The notes under the pieces: generated by a model
Seen by the model: only the letters and a program-made list of their open reading frames with translations
Told to the model about the DNA's origin: nothing
Databases searched by the model: none
DNA from: Comamonadaceae bacterium
GTDB lineage: Bacteria; Pseudomonadota; Gammaproteobacteria; Burkholderiales; Burkholderiaceae_C
Direction: 5' to 3'
Length of the DNA: 21,862 bases
NCBI GenBank assembly: GCA_947371775.1
Contig: CANBQX010000018.1
Coordinates: 1-21,862 of the forward strand
In this document: one piece after another, positions 6,994 to 14,403 of the stretch
Position numbering within the stretch: position 1 is the first letter of the stretch
Layout of the letters: each line of letters begins with the position of its first letter
Translations under genes and position numbers: made by a program

Positions 6994-9103
6994 GGGTGTC
7001 TCCTTGCAAGCGAATCAGGGCGTCCACCGCCAGCACGCCGCGCGGCATGACCAGTACCGGATTAACGTCGAGTTCCAGCAGCGCATCGGCGTGCTGCGCG
7101 GCATAGTCGGCCACGGCCATGACGGCATCGACCAGCGCATCCACATCGCCAGCAGGCCGTCCACGAAAGCCTTGGAGCAGCGGCCAAACCTTGAGCGACT
7201 CCAGTGCCAACCGCACCTCCTGGCGCTGCACCGGCAGCAAGAGCGTGCAAGCGTCTTGCAGCAGCTCTACCAACACGCCGCCCGCGCCCACCGTGAGCGA
7301 CAAGCCGAACTGCGCGTCGCGCTGCACACCGACGATGATTTCTGCCACCACCCCGTGTGCCATTTGCTCGACCAAAAACTGGTCTGACAGGCCGGCCATC
7401 TTGCCCAGCGCGGACTGCACTTGTGCGGCAGTGGCCAGATTCAGATGCACGGCCCCCGCTTCGGTTTTGTGGGCCAGATGCTCAGACACGGCTTTGAGCA
7501 CCACGGGGTAGCCGATGGCACCGGCAGCGGCGAGCACCTCGCCAGCAGCTACCACACGGCCCTGGGGCACCGGCAAACCAAAGACCGCCAAAGCGCGTTT
7601 GGCGCTCGCCTCGTCCAGCGTGCGCGCCTGTCCAGCCCGCAGCGCTTGCGCCGGCTGCAATGGCAAGCGCTGGGCTTGGGTTTGCGCAGCGGCTCCGATG
7701 CGGGCGGCATGCGCAATGGCGTCCAGGCAATCGGGCAAGCCCTGCATGGGTGCAATGCCGCGGGCCATCAGACCGTGTGCTGCGTCTTCGGGCAAATCCT
7801 CGGGCAGGCTGGCCACGACCGTGGCGGCCTTGGGGCCCGATGCGGCGCCAGCGTGCGCGGCCGCCACAAAAGCGTCCACCGTGGTGCCCCAGCTGTCGGC
7901 GCTGCAGCGGTCCAAACGGGGGTAGTCCAGCACCAACAGGTGGGCATCAAACTGGCAGTCCATGAGCGCTGAAAAGCACTCCGTTTGTGCCGCCAAATGG
8001 CCCCAAATGTAGGTGTGGTAATCCAGCGGATTGGCCACCGTGACTTTGTCGCCCAGCACCGCGCTCAAGCGATGTTGGGCCGCAGGGGGAATGGCAGGCA
8101 TGTCCAGGCCGCGCGGTTGGGCCAGATCGGCCACCAGCGAGGCCTCGCCGCCCGAGCAGCTGGCCGAAACAATGCGCCTGCCGCCCAAGGGCCCGTGCAC
8201 ATGCAAGAACTTGCAGGTCTCGATCAGGCCTGCCGGGTCGCGCACCCGGGCCACACCGCAGCGGTCAAAAAGAGCGTCGTACAAAGCATCTGGCCCGGCC
8301 AGGGAACTGGTGTGGCTCATGGCCGTTTGGGCGCCCAGCGCAGAGGATCCCGCCTTAAGCGCCACCAGCGGCACGCCCTGGCGCAGTGCTTTGAGCGCCA
8401 CGCGCGAAAACGCGGCCACATCGTCCAGGCCTTCGATGTGCATGCCGATCACGCTCACGCGCGGGTCGGCCAAGAGCGCATCGACCAGGCCTTCCATGCT
8501 GTTGCCGGCTTTGTTGCCCACGGTAATCAAATAAGCCAGCGGCAATGCACGCCGCTGCATGGTCAGGTTCAGGCCGATGTTGCCGCTTTGCGTGACCAGC
8601 GCCACGCCGCGCTCCACCCGCTGGCCCCCATGCTGGTCGGGCCACAGGGCCACACCGTCCAGATAATTCAGCATGCCGTAGCAGTTCGGGCCAAGCAGTG
8701 CCATGTTGCCCGCCCTCTCGACCAACTGTTGCTGCAAGGCCTGGCCGTGAGCCCCCACTTCGGCAAAGCCTGAGGCATAGCAAATCACACCGCCTGCGCC
8801 GCGCGCCGCCAGCTGTCCCACGATGTCCACGGTCGCCTCGCGCGGCACGGCCACAAAGCTGGCGTCAGGCGCTTGCGGCAGCGAGGCAACGTCCGGATAG
8901 CAGGCAATGCCTTCGACCTCCTTGCGGGTCGGGTGCACCGGCCACAGCGCACCGGCATAGCCCAGCTTGCGGCATTGGCGAATCGCTTCGGCGGCGGCAT
9001 TGCCACCAAACACCGCGATGTGGCGTGGCGAAAACAGCCGTTGCAGTTGCGCGCGGCCTGCGCTGTTTTGCGCCTCAAGATCAGACATTGGCGCCAGGCT
9101 CAT
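6986..9103 (-). CDS. NDP-forming acyl-CoA synthetase, fused alpha-beta type
   Basis: A 705-residue acyl-CoA synthetase of the NDP-forming (ADP-releasing) family, which makes a CoA thioester through a phosphohistidine. Domains in order: CoA-binding (about residues 20-115), succinyl-CoA ligase-like domains (about 160-450) with the phospho-acceptor His264 in AMSHTSSLAG, then an ATP-grasp domain (about 490-700, with GYPVVLKAVSEHLAHKTEAG). I chose ATG at 9103 because it overlaps the acyl-CoA dehydrogenase stop as ATGA; an upstream in-frame start at 9196 would lie inside that gene. Its place between the dehydrogenase and the CaiD-like gene suggests that it activates gamma-butyrobetaine or crotonobetaine, in place of the AMP-forming ligase CaiC or the CoA-transferase CaiB. 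The substrate is inferred. Related proteins also act on short-chain acids or as protein acetyltransferases, but no GNAT domain is seen here. Confidence 0.85.
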   Translation of the reverse strand: MSLAPMSDLEAQNSAGRAQLQRLFSPRHIAVFGGNAAAEAIRQCRKLGYAGALWPVHPTRKEVEGIACYPDVASLPQAPDASFVAVPREATVDIVGQLAARGAGGVICYASGFAEVGAHGQALQQQLVERAGNMALLGPNCYGMLNYLDGVALWPDQHGGQRVERGVALVTQSGNIGLNLTMQRRALPLAYLITVGNKAGNSMEGLVDALLADPRVSVIGMHIEGLDDVAAFSRVALKALRQGVPLVALKAGSSALGAQTAMSHTSSLAGPDALYDALFDRCGVARVRDPAGLIETCKFLHVHGPLGGRRIVSASCSGGEASLVADLAQPRGLDMPAIPPAAQHRLSAVLGDKVTVANPLDYHTYIWGHLAAQTECFSALMDCQFDAHLLVLDYPRLDRCSADSWGTTVDAFVAAAHAGAASGPKAATVVASLPEDLPEDAAHGLMARGIAPMQGLPDCLDAIAHAARIGAAAQTQAQRLPLQPAQALRAGQARTLDEASAKRALAVFGLPVPQGRVVAAGEVLAAAGAIGYPVVLKAVSEHLAHKTEAGAVHLNLATAAQVQSALGKMAGLSDQFLVEQMAHGVVAEIIVGVQRDAQFGLSLTVGAGGVLVELLQDACTLLLPVQRQEVRLALESLKVWPLLQGFRGRPAGDVDALVDAVMAVADYAAQHADALLELDVNPVLVMPRGVLAVDALIRLQGDTHD

Positions 9104-10272
9104 GCGCCATGCACGCGTAGCATGGCGCGGGAAATGATGTGGCGTTGGATTTCGCTGGTGCCATCCCAAATGCGTTCCACCCGGGCATCGCGCCAATAAC
9201 GCTCAATGGGCAGCTGGTTCATCAAGCCCATGCCGCCGAAGATTTGCAGTGCGTTGTCGGTGACCCGCGCCAGCGCCTCGGAAGCGAACAACTTGGCCAT
9301 GGCAGCATCCGAGTCGGTCATGGTGCCTTGGTCGCATTTCCAGGCGGCTTGCAGCGTGAGCAGTTCGGCGGCGGCCAGCTCCGTGGCCATGTCGGCCAGC
9401 TTGAAGCCGGTGCCTTGAAATTTGCCGATGGGCTGGCCAAACTGCTTGCGCGTGGCCGCCCATTCGGTGGCCATCTCCATCACCCGCTGGCCGCGGCCCA
9501 CGCTGGTCGCCGCCACGGTAAGGCGGGTCGCACCCAGCCACTGGCCCATCAAATCAAAGCCTGCACCTTCCTCGCCCAGGCGCTTGTAAGCAGGCACACG
9601 GCAGTCGGTGAAAAACAGCTCGCACTGGTGGTAGCCCCGGTGCGATACACAGGCTGGGCCCCGGCGCACGGTCAAGCCCGGCGAGTTCAGGTCCACCAAA
9701 AATCCAGTGATTTTTTTCTTCGGGCCATGCTTGGTGTCCTCGACCCCGGTGGCGGCAAACAGCACCACAAAGTCGCTCATGTCGGCGTGGCTGATGAAGT
9801 GCTTGGTGCCGTTGATGAGGTAGTCAGCGTTCTCGCCTAGGCCGTCGCGTGTGGCGCGGGTTTGCATGCCGCGCACGTCGGAGCCAGCATTGGGCTCGGT
9901 CATGGCCAGGCAGTCATGGCGCTCGCCCCGGATGGTGGGCAAAAGGTATTCCTCAATCTGCGCCCCTTCGCAGGCCCGCAAGATGTTGCTGGGGCGCGCC
10001 ACCAGCATTTGCAAGCCGTAGGACGCGCGGCCGAGCTCGCGCTCCATGAGCGTGATGGTGAAGTTGTCCAAGCCGCCACCACCCAGTTCGGCCGGCATGT
10101 TGGCGGCGTACAAACCCACCTCGATGGCCTTGGCCTGGATGGAGGCGGCCAGCTCTGGCGCGATGGCGTCGGTGCGCTCCACTTCGTCTTCAAAGGGGTA
10201 CAGCTCTTTTTCAACAAAGGCGCGCACCGTGTCGACGATCATGGTCTGTTCGCTGCTGAGTTGGAAATGCAT
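9100..10272 (-). CDS. Acyl-CoA dehydrogenase, probably acting on a betainyl-type acyl-CoA
   Basis: A 390-residue FAD-dependent acyl-CoA dehydrogenase that introduces an alpha-beta double bond. Family signatures are clear: AMTEPNAGSD in the middle domain, RKQFGQPIGKFQ in the C-terminal domain, and QIFGGMG followed by IWDGTSEIQR. The residue that aligns with the catalytic glutamate of medium-chain enzymes (EGTSQIQ) is aspartate here (Asp370), and the alternative glutamate position of isovaleryl-type enzymes reads as a threonine. I chose ATG at 10272; an upstream TTG at 10287 has no better ribosome site. The stop overlaps the synthetase ATG (ATGA). In this operon it most plausibly oxidises gamma-butyrobetainyl-CoA to crotonobetainyl-CoA, a step described biochemically in Agrobacterium-type carnitine producers; that substrate is inference. 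Confidence 0.9.
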   Translation of the reverse strand: MHFQLSSEQTMIVDTVRAFVEKELYPFEDEVERTDAIAPELAASIQAKAIEVGLYAANMPAELGGGGLDNFTITLMERELGRASYGLQMLVARPSNILRACEGAQIEEYLLPTIRGERHDCLAMTEPNAGSDVRGMQTRATRDGLGENADYLINGTKHFISHADMSDFVVLFAATGVEDTKHGPKKKITGFLVDLNSPGLTVRRGPACVSHRGYHQCELFFTDCRVPAYKRLGEEGAGFDLMGQWLGATRLTVAATSVGRGQRVMEMATEWAATRKQFGQPIGKFQGTGFKLADMATELAAAELLTLQAAWKCDQGTMTDSDAAMAKLFASEALARVTDNALQIFGGMGLMNQLPIERYWRDARVERIWDGTSEIQRHIISRAMLRVHGA

Positions 10273-10304
10273 GGTGGTGGCTTTCAAAAAATGCAGGGTG
10301 GCGG

Positions 10305-10874
10305 TCAGGCCGTTTTGCGGCGTATGCCCATGGGCTTGCCCACCTGGGGTGGAAGCGGCAGGCTGGCATGGGCTGCTGCAACGGCTTGCACCCGTGCGCG
10401 CAGGTCACCAGGCATGGGAGCAGCACGGCCTTGCTTCATGTCTACGTGCACCAGCATTTGCTCTGCCGTGGCCAGCAAATCGCCGCTGCTGCCGTGGTAC
10501 ATGGCGTGAAAAATATGCATGCGCTTGTCGTCGGCATCGAGCAGTTGCAGCGTCAAGCGCAAAGGCTCGCCTTCGGCCACTTCTCGGACGTTGTAGATGT
10601 GCGTCTCCACGGTATAGAAGGAATGGCCCCCCTGGTCGCGGTAGGACTCGTCAATACCGATCATGCGGAAGTAGGCGTCCGAGTTGTCGCCAAACACCAG
10701 CAGGTAGCAGGATTCGCTCATGTGGCCGTTGTAGTCCACCCAAGCGGGCAGCACCACCGGACGGTACAGGCACAAAGGCGCGGCAATGGGCGCGTTCGGG
10801 TCCCACGGTGGCGCGGGCGTGCCCTCGAGCGGGGTACTCAGGCCGTGGGATTTGGAAGATGAGGGTGCATTCAT
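10305..10874 (-). CDS. Hotdog-fold acyl-CoA thioesterase, second copy (betainyl- or carnitinyl-CoA)
   Basis: A 189-residue 4HBT-type thioesterase. After a proline- and serine-rich N-terminal extension of about 38 residues, the hotdog domain begins with the catalytic motif VDYNGHM, continues with FGDNSDAYFRMIGID and HSFYTVETHI, and ends AAHASLPLPPQVG. It is paralogous to the thioesterase at 12020-12517, sharing the D-(F/Y)-NGH motif, the DAKR/DDKR-(L/M)-H stretch and the HASLP tail. Thioesterases in carnitine operons release glycine betaine from betainyl-CoA, or carnitine from carnitinyl-CoA; which of the two copies does which cannot be read from the sequence. ATG at 10874 is preferred over an in-frame TTG at 10880. 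It lies 20 bp after the MDR gene and 32 bp before the dehydrogenase. Confidence 0.87.
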   Translation of the reverse strand: MNAPSSSKSHGLSTPLEGTPAPPWDPNAPIAAPLCLYRPVVLPAWVDYNGHMSESCYLLVFGDNSDAYFRMIGIDESYRDQGGHSFYTVETHIYNVREVAEGEPLRLTLQLLDADDKRMHIFHAMYHGSSGDLLATAEQMLVHVDMKQGRAAPMPGDLRARVQAVAAAHASLPLPPQVGKPMGIRRKTA

Positions 10875-10894
10875 AGACAAGCGTGATCTCGCGT

Positions 10895-12010
10895 TCAGGC
10901 CGGGGCCAGCAACACGATTTTTCCAACAAAATTCTTCGCTTCAAAAGCCTGCTGCGCCAAGGCCATATCGCGCAGCGCAAAGGTCTGCGCCACCACCGGG
11001 GCAATTTCGCCGCGCTCAATGTAGCCCACCAACTGGTCAAAGATCCGGTCTTCTTGGAAGGTGCAGCCCAACAGCGTCAGGTCTTTGAGGTAGAAGGTGC
11101 GCAAATCCAAATCCACCACCGGCCCGGCAATCGCGCCTGCACTGGCATAGCGCCCGCCACGGCGCAGCACATCCAGCAGCGCGGGCCACTGTGGGCCCCC
11201 CACCAGGTCGATGACCACATCAATCGATTCGTTGCCCAAGGCCTGCACCACGTTGACATCGCGCGGCAGGCACTCGTGAGCGCCCAAGGCACGCAGGGCT
11301 TCGTGTTTGTCAGCCGCGGCCAAAGCCACCACCTGGGCACCCCGGCGACGGGCCAATTGCACTGCAGCGCTGCCCACACCGCCCGACGCACCTGTGACCA
11401 GCACACGGCTGCCCGCAGTGACTCCTGCGCGATCCACCAGGTTCTCAGCGGTGGAATAAGCGCAGGGAAAGGACGCCAGTTCGGCATCGCTCAGCCCACT
11501 GTGCACCGCCACGGCAGCCGTCGCAGGCACGCAGGTGTACTGCGCAAAACCCCCATCGCACTCCGAGCCAAAGTACTGGCAGGCGTAAGGCTGCGCGCTG
11601 CGGTGATCGCGCAGCACCGGGCGCACCAACACGCGCTGCCCGATGCGGGCGGCGTCCACCCCCGACCCCACGGCCGCGATCGAGCCGCAGCAATCGGCGC
11701 CCTGGATGCGCGGAAACACCATGGGCGTGCCGCCCCAGCTCGGGTCCGGGTCACGCGTGCTATCCACCACGGCAGCAGCACCGTCAGTGGCGCTTGCACT
11801 GGTTTTGGAATACCACCCGACGCGGGTATTGATGTCGGTGTTGTTCACTGCACTGGCCGCCACGCGGATCAGCACTTCGCCCGCGCCCGGACGGGGCACG
11901 GGCAGGTCTTCGCGGTAGTGCAGCACCTCCGGGCCGCCAAAACCAGTGAGCACCACGCCACACATGGTGGCGGGCAATGCAGCGGTGGTGGCGGTGGCGG
12001 CAGTGGTCAT
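10895..12010 (-). CDS. MDR-family NAD(P)H oxidoreductase, zinc-independent type
   Basis: A 371-residue medium-chain dehydrogenase/reductase. The N-terminal GroES-like domain carries GPEVL, PGAGEVLIRV and GADCCGSIAAVG (104-115); the Rossmann domain shows GASGGVGSAAVQLA (207-220). The position of the catalytic zinc ligand of alcohol dehydrogenases is occupied by VNNTDINTR, with no cysteine, and no GHE motif is present, so it resembles quinone oxidoreductases and acyl-CoA reductases rather than zinc alcohol dehydrogenases. An insertion at about residues 70-95 is longer than in simple quinone oxidoreductases. ATG at 12010 is preferred over TTG at 12016, but the alanine/threonine-rich first 17 residues leave the start uncertain (next ATG 11965). 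The gene is embedded in the operon, 9 bp after cdhB; its substrate is unknown. Confidence 0.85.
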   Translation of the reverse strand: MTTAATATTAALPATMCGVVLTGFGGPEVLHYREDLPVPRPGAGEVLIRVAASAVNNTDINTRVGWYSKTSASATDGAAAVVDSTRDPDPSWGGTPMVFPRIQGADCCGSIAAVGSGVDAARIGQRVLVRPVLRDHRSAQPYACQYFGSECDGGFAQYTCVPATAAVAVHSGLSDAELASFPCAYSTAENLVDRAGVTAGSRVLVTGASGGVGSAAVQLARRRGAQVVALAAADKHEALRALGAHECLPRDVNVVQALGNESIDVVIDLVGGPQWPALLDVLRRGGRYASAGAIAGPVVDLDLRTFYLKDLTLLGCTFQEDRIFDQLVGYIERGEIAPVVAQTFALRDMALAQQAFEAKNFVGKIVLLAPA

Positions 12011-12019
12011 GGCCAAGGG

Positions 12020-12517
12020 CTATTTGGGCTGGGGCAAGGCCATGACCCGCCCGATCTGCGCCGGGCGTGGCAGGCTTGCGTGCGTTGCTGCCAGGGGCTG
12101 CAGATAGGCCGCCACAGCCTTGGCAAAGCCCGCAGAACGCGGCCCGGCCATATCGACATTGAGCAGCATTTGCTCGGTCAGCGCTATGCACTCGGTGCCA
12201 CCTTGCGCGTACAGGCTCAGCGCCACGTGCAGCCGCTTGGCATCCAGCCCGAGCAACTGCAGACGCACTTCGACTGCCGCGCCCTGCTTGACCTCGTGCA
12301 GGTAATGCACATGCGCTTCCAAGGTAAACCAGGAGTGGCCAGTGGCTTTGCGCCCTGCCTCGTCCAAGCCTGCCAGGTCCATCAGCGCGTCCACTGCGCT
12401 GCTGAACAGCACCATGTAATAGCCGTCGCGCAGGTGGCCGTTGAAGTCCACCCACTCGGGGCCAATGGTGCAACGGTAAACCACCGGCAGCGCTGCTGCG
12501 CTGGTGGCTTCAGGCAT
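12020..12517 (-). CDS. cdhB: Hotdog-fold thioesterase, probable betainyl-CoA thioesterase
   Basis: A 165-residue single-domain 4HBT thioesterase. The catalytic region is VDFNGHL; further family features are SAVDALMDLAGLD, GHSWFTLEAHVHYLHEVK and LTEQMLLNVD. It follows cdhA with an 8 bp overlap (the ATG at 12517 lies within the last codons of cdhA), which mirrors the cdhA-cdhB adjacency of Pseudomonas and the natural fusions of carnitine dehydrogenase with a thioesterase. In that pathway CdhB hydrolyses betainyl-CoA to glycine betaine and CoA. The assignment rests on position as much as on sequence, because a paralog lies 1.1 kb downstream. An upstream TTG at 12526 is a less likely start. Confidence 0.83.
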   Translation of the reverse strand: MPEATSAAALPVVYRCTIGPEWVDFNGHLRDGYYMVLFSSAVDALMDLAGLDEAGRKATGHSWFTLEAHVHYLHEVKQGAAVEVRLQLLGLDAKRLHVALSLYAQGGTECIALTEQMLLNVDMAGPRSAGFAKAVAAYLQPLAATHASLPRPAQIGRVMALPQPK

Positions 12518-13475
12518 CGGGCGCAATTCCGTGTTTCAGCTTGGTCGCCTTGATGGCCGCTTGGACGGCCATCAGGCAGTCGTCGCGGTAGCGTTCCCAG
12601 TCGGCAATGCTGCGGCTGCCCAGTTGCTCCACGCTGCCATCGGCCACGGCGTCGAGCAGCGAATCGGTCAACTCCGGCGCCTCCAGCTTGGTCCAGGGCA
12701 GCTTGAGCGCCGGGCCGAACTGGGCCATGAAGTGGCGCATGCCCGCATCGCCACCGGCCAAGGTGTAAATCAAGAAGCTGCCCATGAAAGACCAGCGCAT
12801 GCCCGCGCCAAAGCGGATCGCATCGTCAATTTCACCCGTGGTGGCCACGCCGTCGTTGACCAGGTGCAAAGACTCGCGCCACATGGCCTCTAACAAGCGG
12901 TCGGCAATAAAGCCGGGCACCTCTTTGCGCACGTGCAGCGGGCGCATGCCCAAACTGCGGTAGACCTGCATGGCCGCCTGCACCGCCTCGGGCGCAGTGT
13001 TGACGCCGCCGACCACTTCAACCAATGGCAGCAAGTACACCGGGTTGAACGGGTGTCCAACCACACAGCGCTCGGGGTGCTTGGCATGCGCATAGAAGTC
13101 GGTCGGCAGCAAGCCGGAGGTGCTCGACCCAATCAAGACATCAGGGCGCGCTGCGGCAGTGATTTCGGCATGCAGCGAGAGCTTCAGGTCCTGGCGCTCA
13201 GGCGCGCTCTCTTGGATGAAATCGGCATGGGCGACGCACTCTTGCACCGTGGCCACAAATTTCAGCCGGTCTTGCGATGCACCGGGCGCCAGGCCCTGTG
13301 CTTGCAATGCGCCCCAGGCCTTGGCAGTGCGCTCGCGCAGCGCGGCTTCAGCGCCGGGTGCCGGGTCCCAGGCGATCACGTCCAGGCCGTGGGCCAGCGC
13401 GCGGGCAACCCAGCCGCTGCCGATGACGCCGGTGCCCAGGGCTGCAAAGGTTTTGATGTCGGTGACAAAGTTCAT
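12510..13475 (-). CDS. cdhA: L-carnitine dehydrogenase
   Basis: A 321-residue NAD-dependent enzyme of the 3-hydroxyacyl-CoA dehydrogenase superfamily, oxidising L-carnitine to 3-dehydrocarnitine in the cytoplasm. The Rossmann motif GTGVIGSGW is at residues 14-22. The substrate-domain junction shows IGSSTSG (115-121), then GHPFNPVYLLPLVEVV (140-155), with the catalytic His141 and its partner Glu153. The C-terminal domain has MRWSFMGSFLIYTLAGG. Length and the MRWSFMG stretch fit carnitine dehydrogenases better than beta-oxidation 3-hydroxyacyl-CoA dehydrogenases, which also have a different C-terminal half. It lies 40 bp after cdhC and overlaps cdhB by 8 bp. The neighbouring BKACE and thioesterase genes, as in the Pseudomonas cdhCAB set, make the assignment strong. 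Confidence 0.92.
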   Translation of the reverse strand: MNFVTDIKTFAALGTGVIGSGWVARALAHGLDVIAWDPAPGAEAALRERTAKAWGALQAQGLAPGASQDRLKFVATVQECVAHADFIQESAPERQDLKLSLHAEITAAARPDVLIGSSTSGLLPTDFYAHAKHPERCVVGHPFNPVYLLPLVEVVGGVNTAPEAVQAAMQVYRSLGMRPLHVRKEVPGFIADRLLEAMWRESLHLVNDGVATTGEIDDAIRFGAGMRWSFMGSFLIYTLAGGDAGMRHFMAQFGPALKLPWTKLEAPELTDSLLDAVADGSVEQLGSRSIADWERYRDDCLMAVQAAIKATKLKHGIAPDA

Positions 13476-13515
13476 GCTGTTCTTTCGCTGTGGTGAATAG
13501 GCGGGCAGCGCGCGA

Positions 13516-14403
13516 TCAGCCGCGCTTTTTGAGTCCCATTTTTTCGCGGCCTTGCGCCGGGGTCATGGGCGTACCGCCCAGGCGGGTGATGATTTCCACC
13601 ACGCGTTCGGTGAGCGAGCCGTTGGTGGCCAAGACGCCTTTGTCCAGCCACAGGTTGTCCTCCAGACCCACGCGCACATTGCCGCCCAGCAGCATGGCCT
13701 GTGCCGCCATGGGCATTTGGGTGCGGCCAATACCAAAGCCGGACCACACCACGCCTGGCGGCAGGTTGTCCACCATGGCTTTCATCGTGGTGGTGTCGGC
13801 CGGTGCGCCCCACGGAATGCCCAGGCACAGTTGGAACAGCGGGTTGTCCAGCAGGCCCTCTTTCATCATCTGTTTGGCAAACCAGAGGTGGCCGGTGTCA
13901 AAAATTTCGAGTTCCGCTTTCACGCCGAGTTCGGTAATGCGCTTGGCACCGGCGCGCAAGGCAGCCGGGGTGGAAACATAAATCGTGTCGCCATCGCCAA
14001 AGTTCAGCGTGCCGCAGTCCAGGGTGCAGATTTCGGGCAGCAATTGCTCCACATGGATCAGACGGGCCATGGGGCCAATCAGGTCGGTGGCGGGGCCAAA
14101 AGCCATGGGGTTTTCGCCCGGGCCGATGTCCAGGTCACCGCCCATGCCGGCAGTGAGGTTGACGATGATGTCCACGCCGCTGTCACGGATGCGGTCCATC
14201 ACCTCGGCATAAAGCGCCGGGTCCCGGCTGAACTTGCCGGTTTGCGGGTTGCGCACATGGCAGTGCACCACGGTCGCTCCGGCCTTGGCAGCCTCTACCG
14301 CAGCGGCGGCGATTTGCGCGGGCGTGACCGGCACATGGGGGCTTTTGGCGGCGGTGTCGCCCGCACCCGTGAGTGCGCAGGTAATGATGACATTGGGGTT
14401 CAT
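13516..14403 (-). CDS. cdhC: 3-dehydrocarnitine cleavage enzyme (BKACE/DUF849 family)
   Basis: A 295-residue TIM-barrel enzyme of the beta-keto acid cleavage (BKACE, formerly DUF849) family. In the carnitine pathway it condenses 3-dehydrocarnitine with acetyl-CoA and releases betainyl-CoA plus acetoacetate. The metal-binding motif VHCHVRNPQTG is present with His47 and His49; ITCALTGAGDT at the start and SGFGIGRTQMPM near residue 220 are also typical. BKACE enzymes use many beta-keto acids (3-keto-5-aminohexanoate, 3-oxoadipate, dehydrocarnitine), so the substrate is taken from the neighbouring carnitine dehydrogenase and thioesterase genes. The ATG overlaps the stop of the upstream aldolase-like gene (ATGA), so the two are translationally coupled. 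Confidence 0.92.
   Translation of the reverse strand: MNPNVIITCALTGAGDTAAKSPHVPVTPAQIAAAAVEAAKAGATVVHCHVRNPQTGKFSRDPALYAEVMDRIRDSGVDIIVNLTAGMGGDLDIGPGENPMAFGPATDLIGPMARLIHVEQLLPEICTLDCGTLNFGDGDTIYVSTPAALRAGAKRITELGVKAELEIFDTGHLWFAKQMMKEGLLDNPLFQLCLGIPWGAPADTTTMKAMVDNLPPGVVWSGFGIGRTQMPMAAQAMLLGGNVRVGLEDNLWLDKGVLATNGSLTERVVEIITRLGGTPMTPAQGREKMGLKKRG

Noticed and set aside
5413..7050. Long plus-strand open frame of 545 codons opposite the regulator and caiD-like genes
   Set aside because: It is antisense to two clearly recognisable proteins, has a Gln/His/Arg-rich composition typical of a GC-rich shadow frame, and no family motif.
10895..12010. Reading the MDR protein as a zinc-dependent alcohol dehydrogenase
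   Set aside because: The catalytic zinc cysteine and the GHE motif are absent; it fits the zinc-independent MDR group.
10883..12553. Long plus-strand open frame of 556 codons opposite the MDR and cdhB genes
   Set aside because: It is the complement of well-supported genes, rich in His, Gln and Gly, with no recognisable domain.
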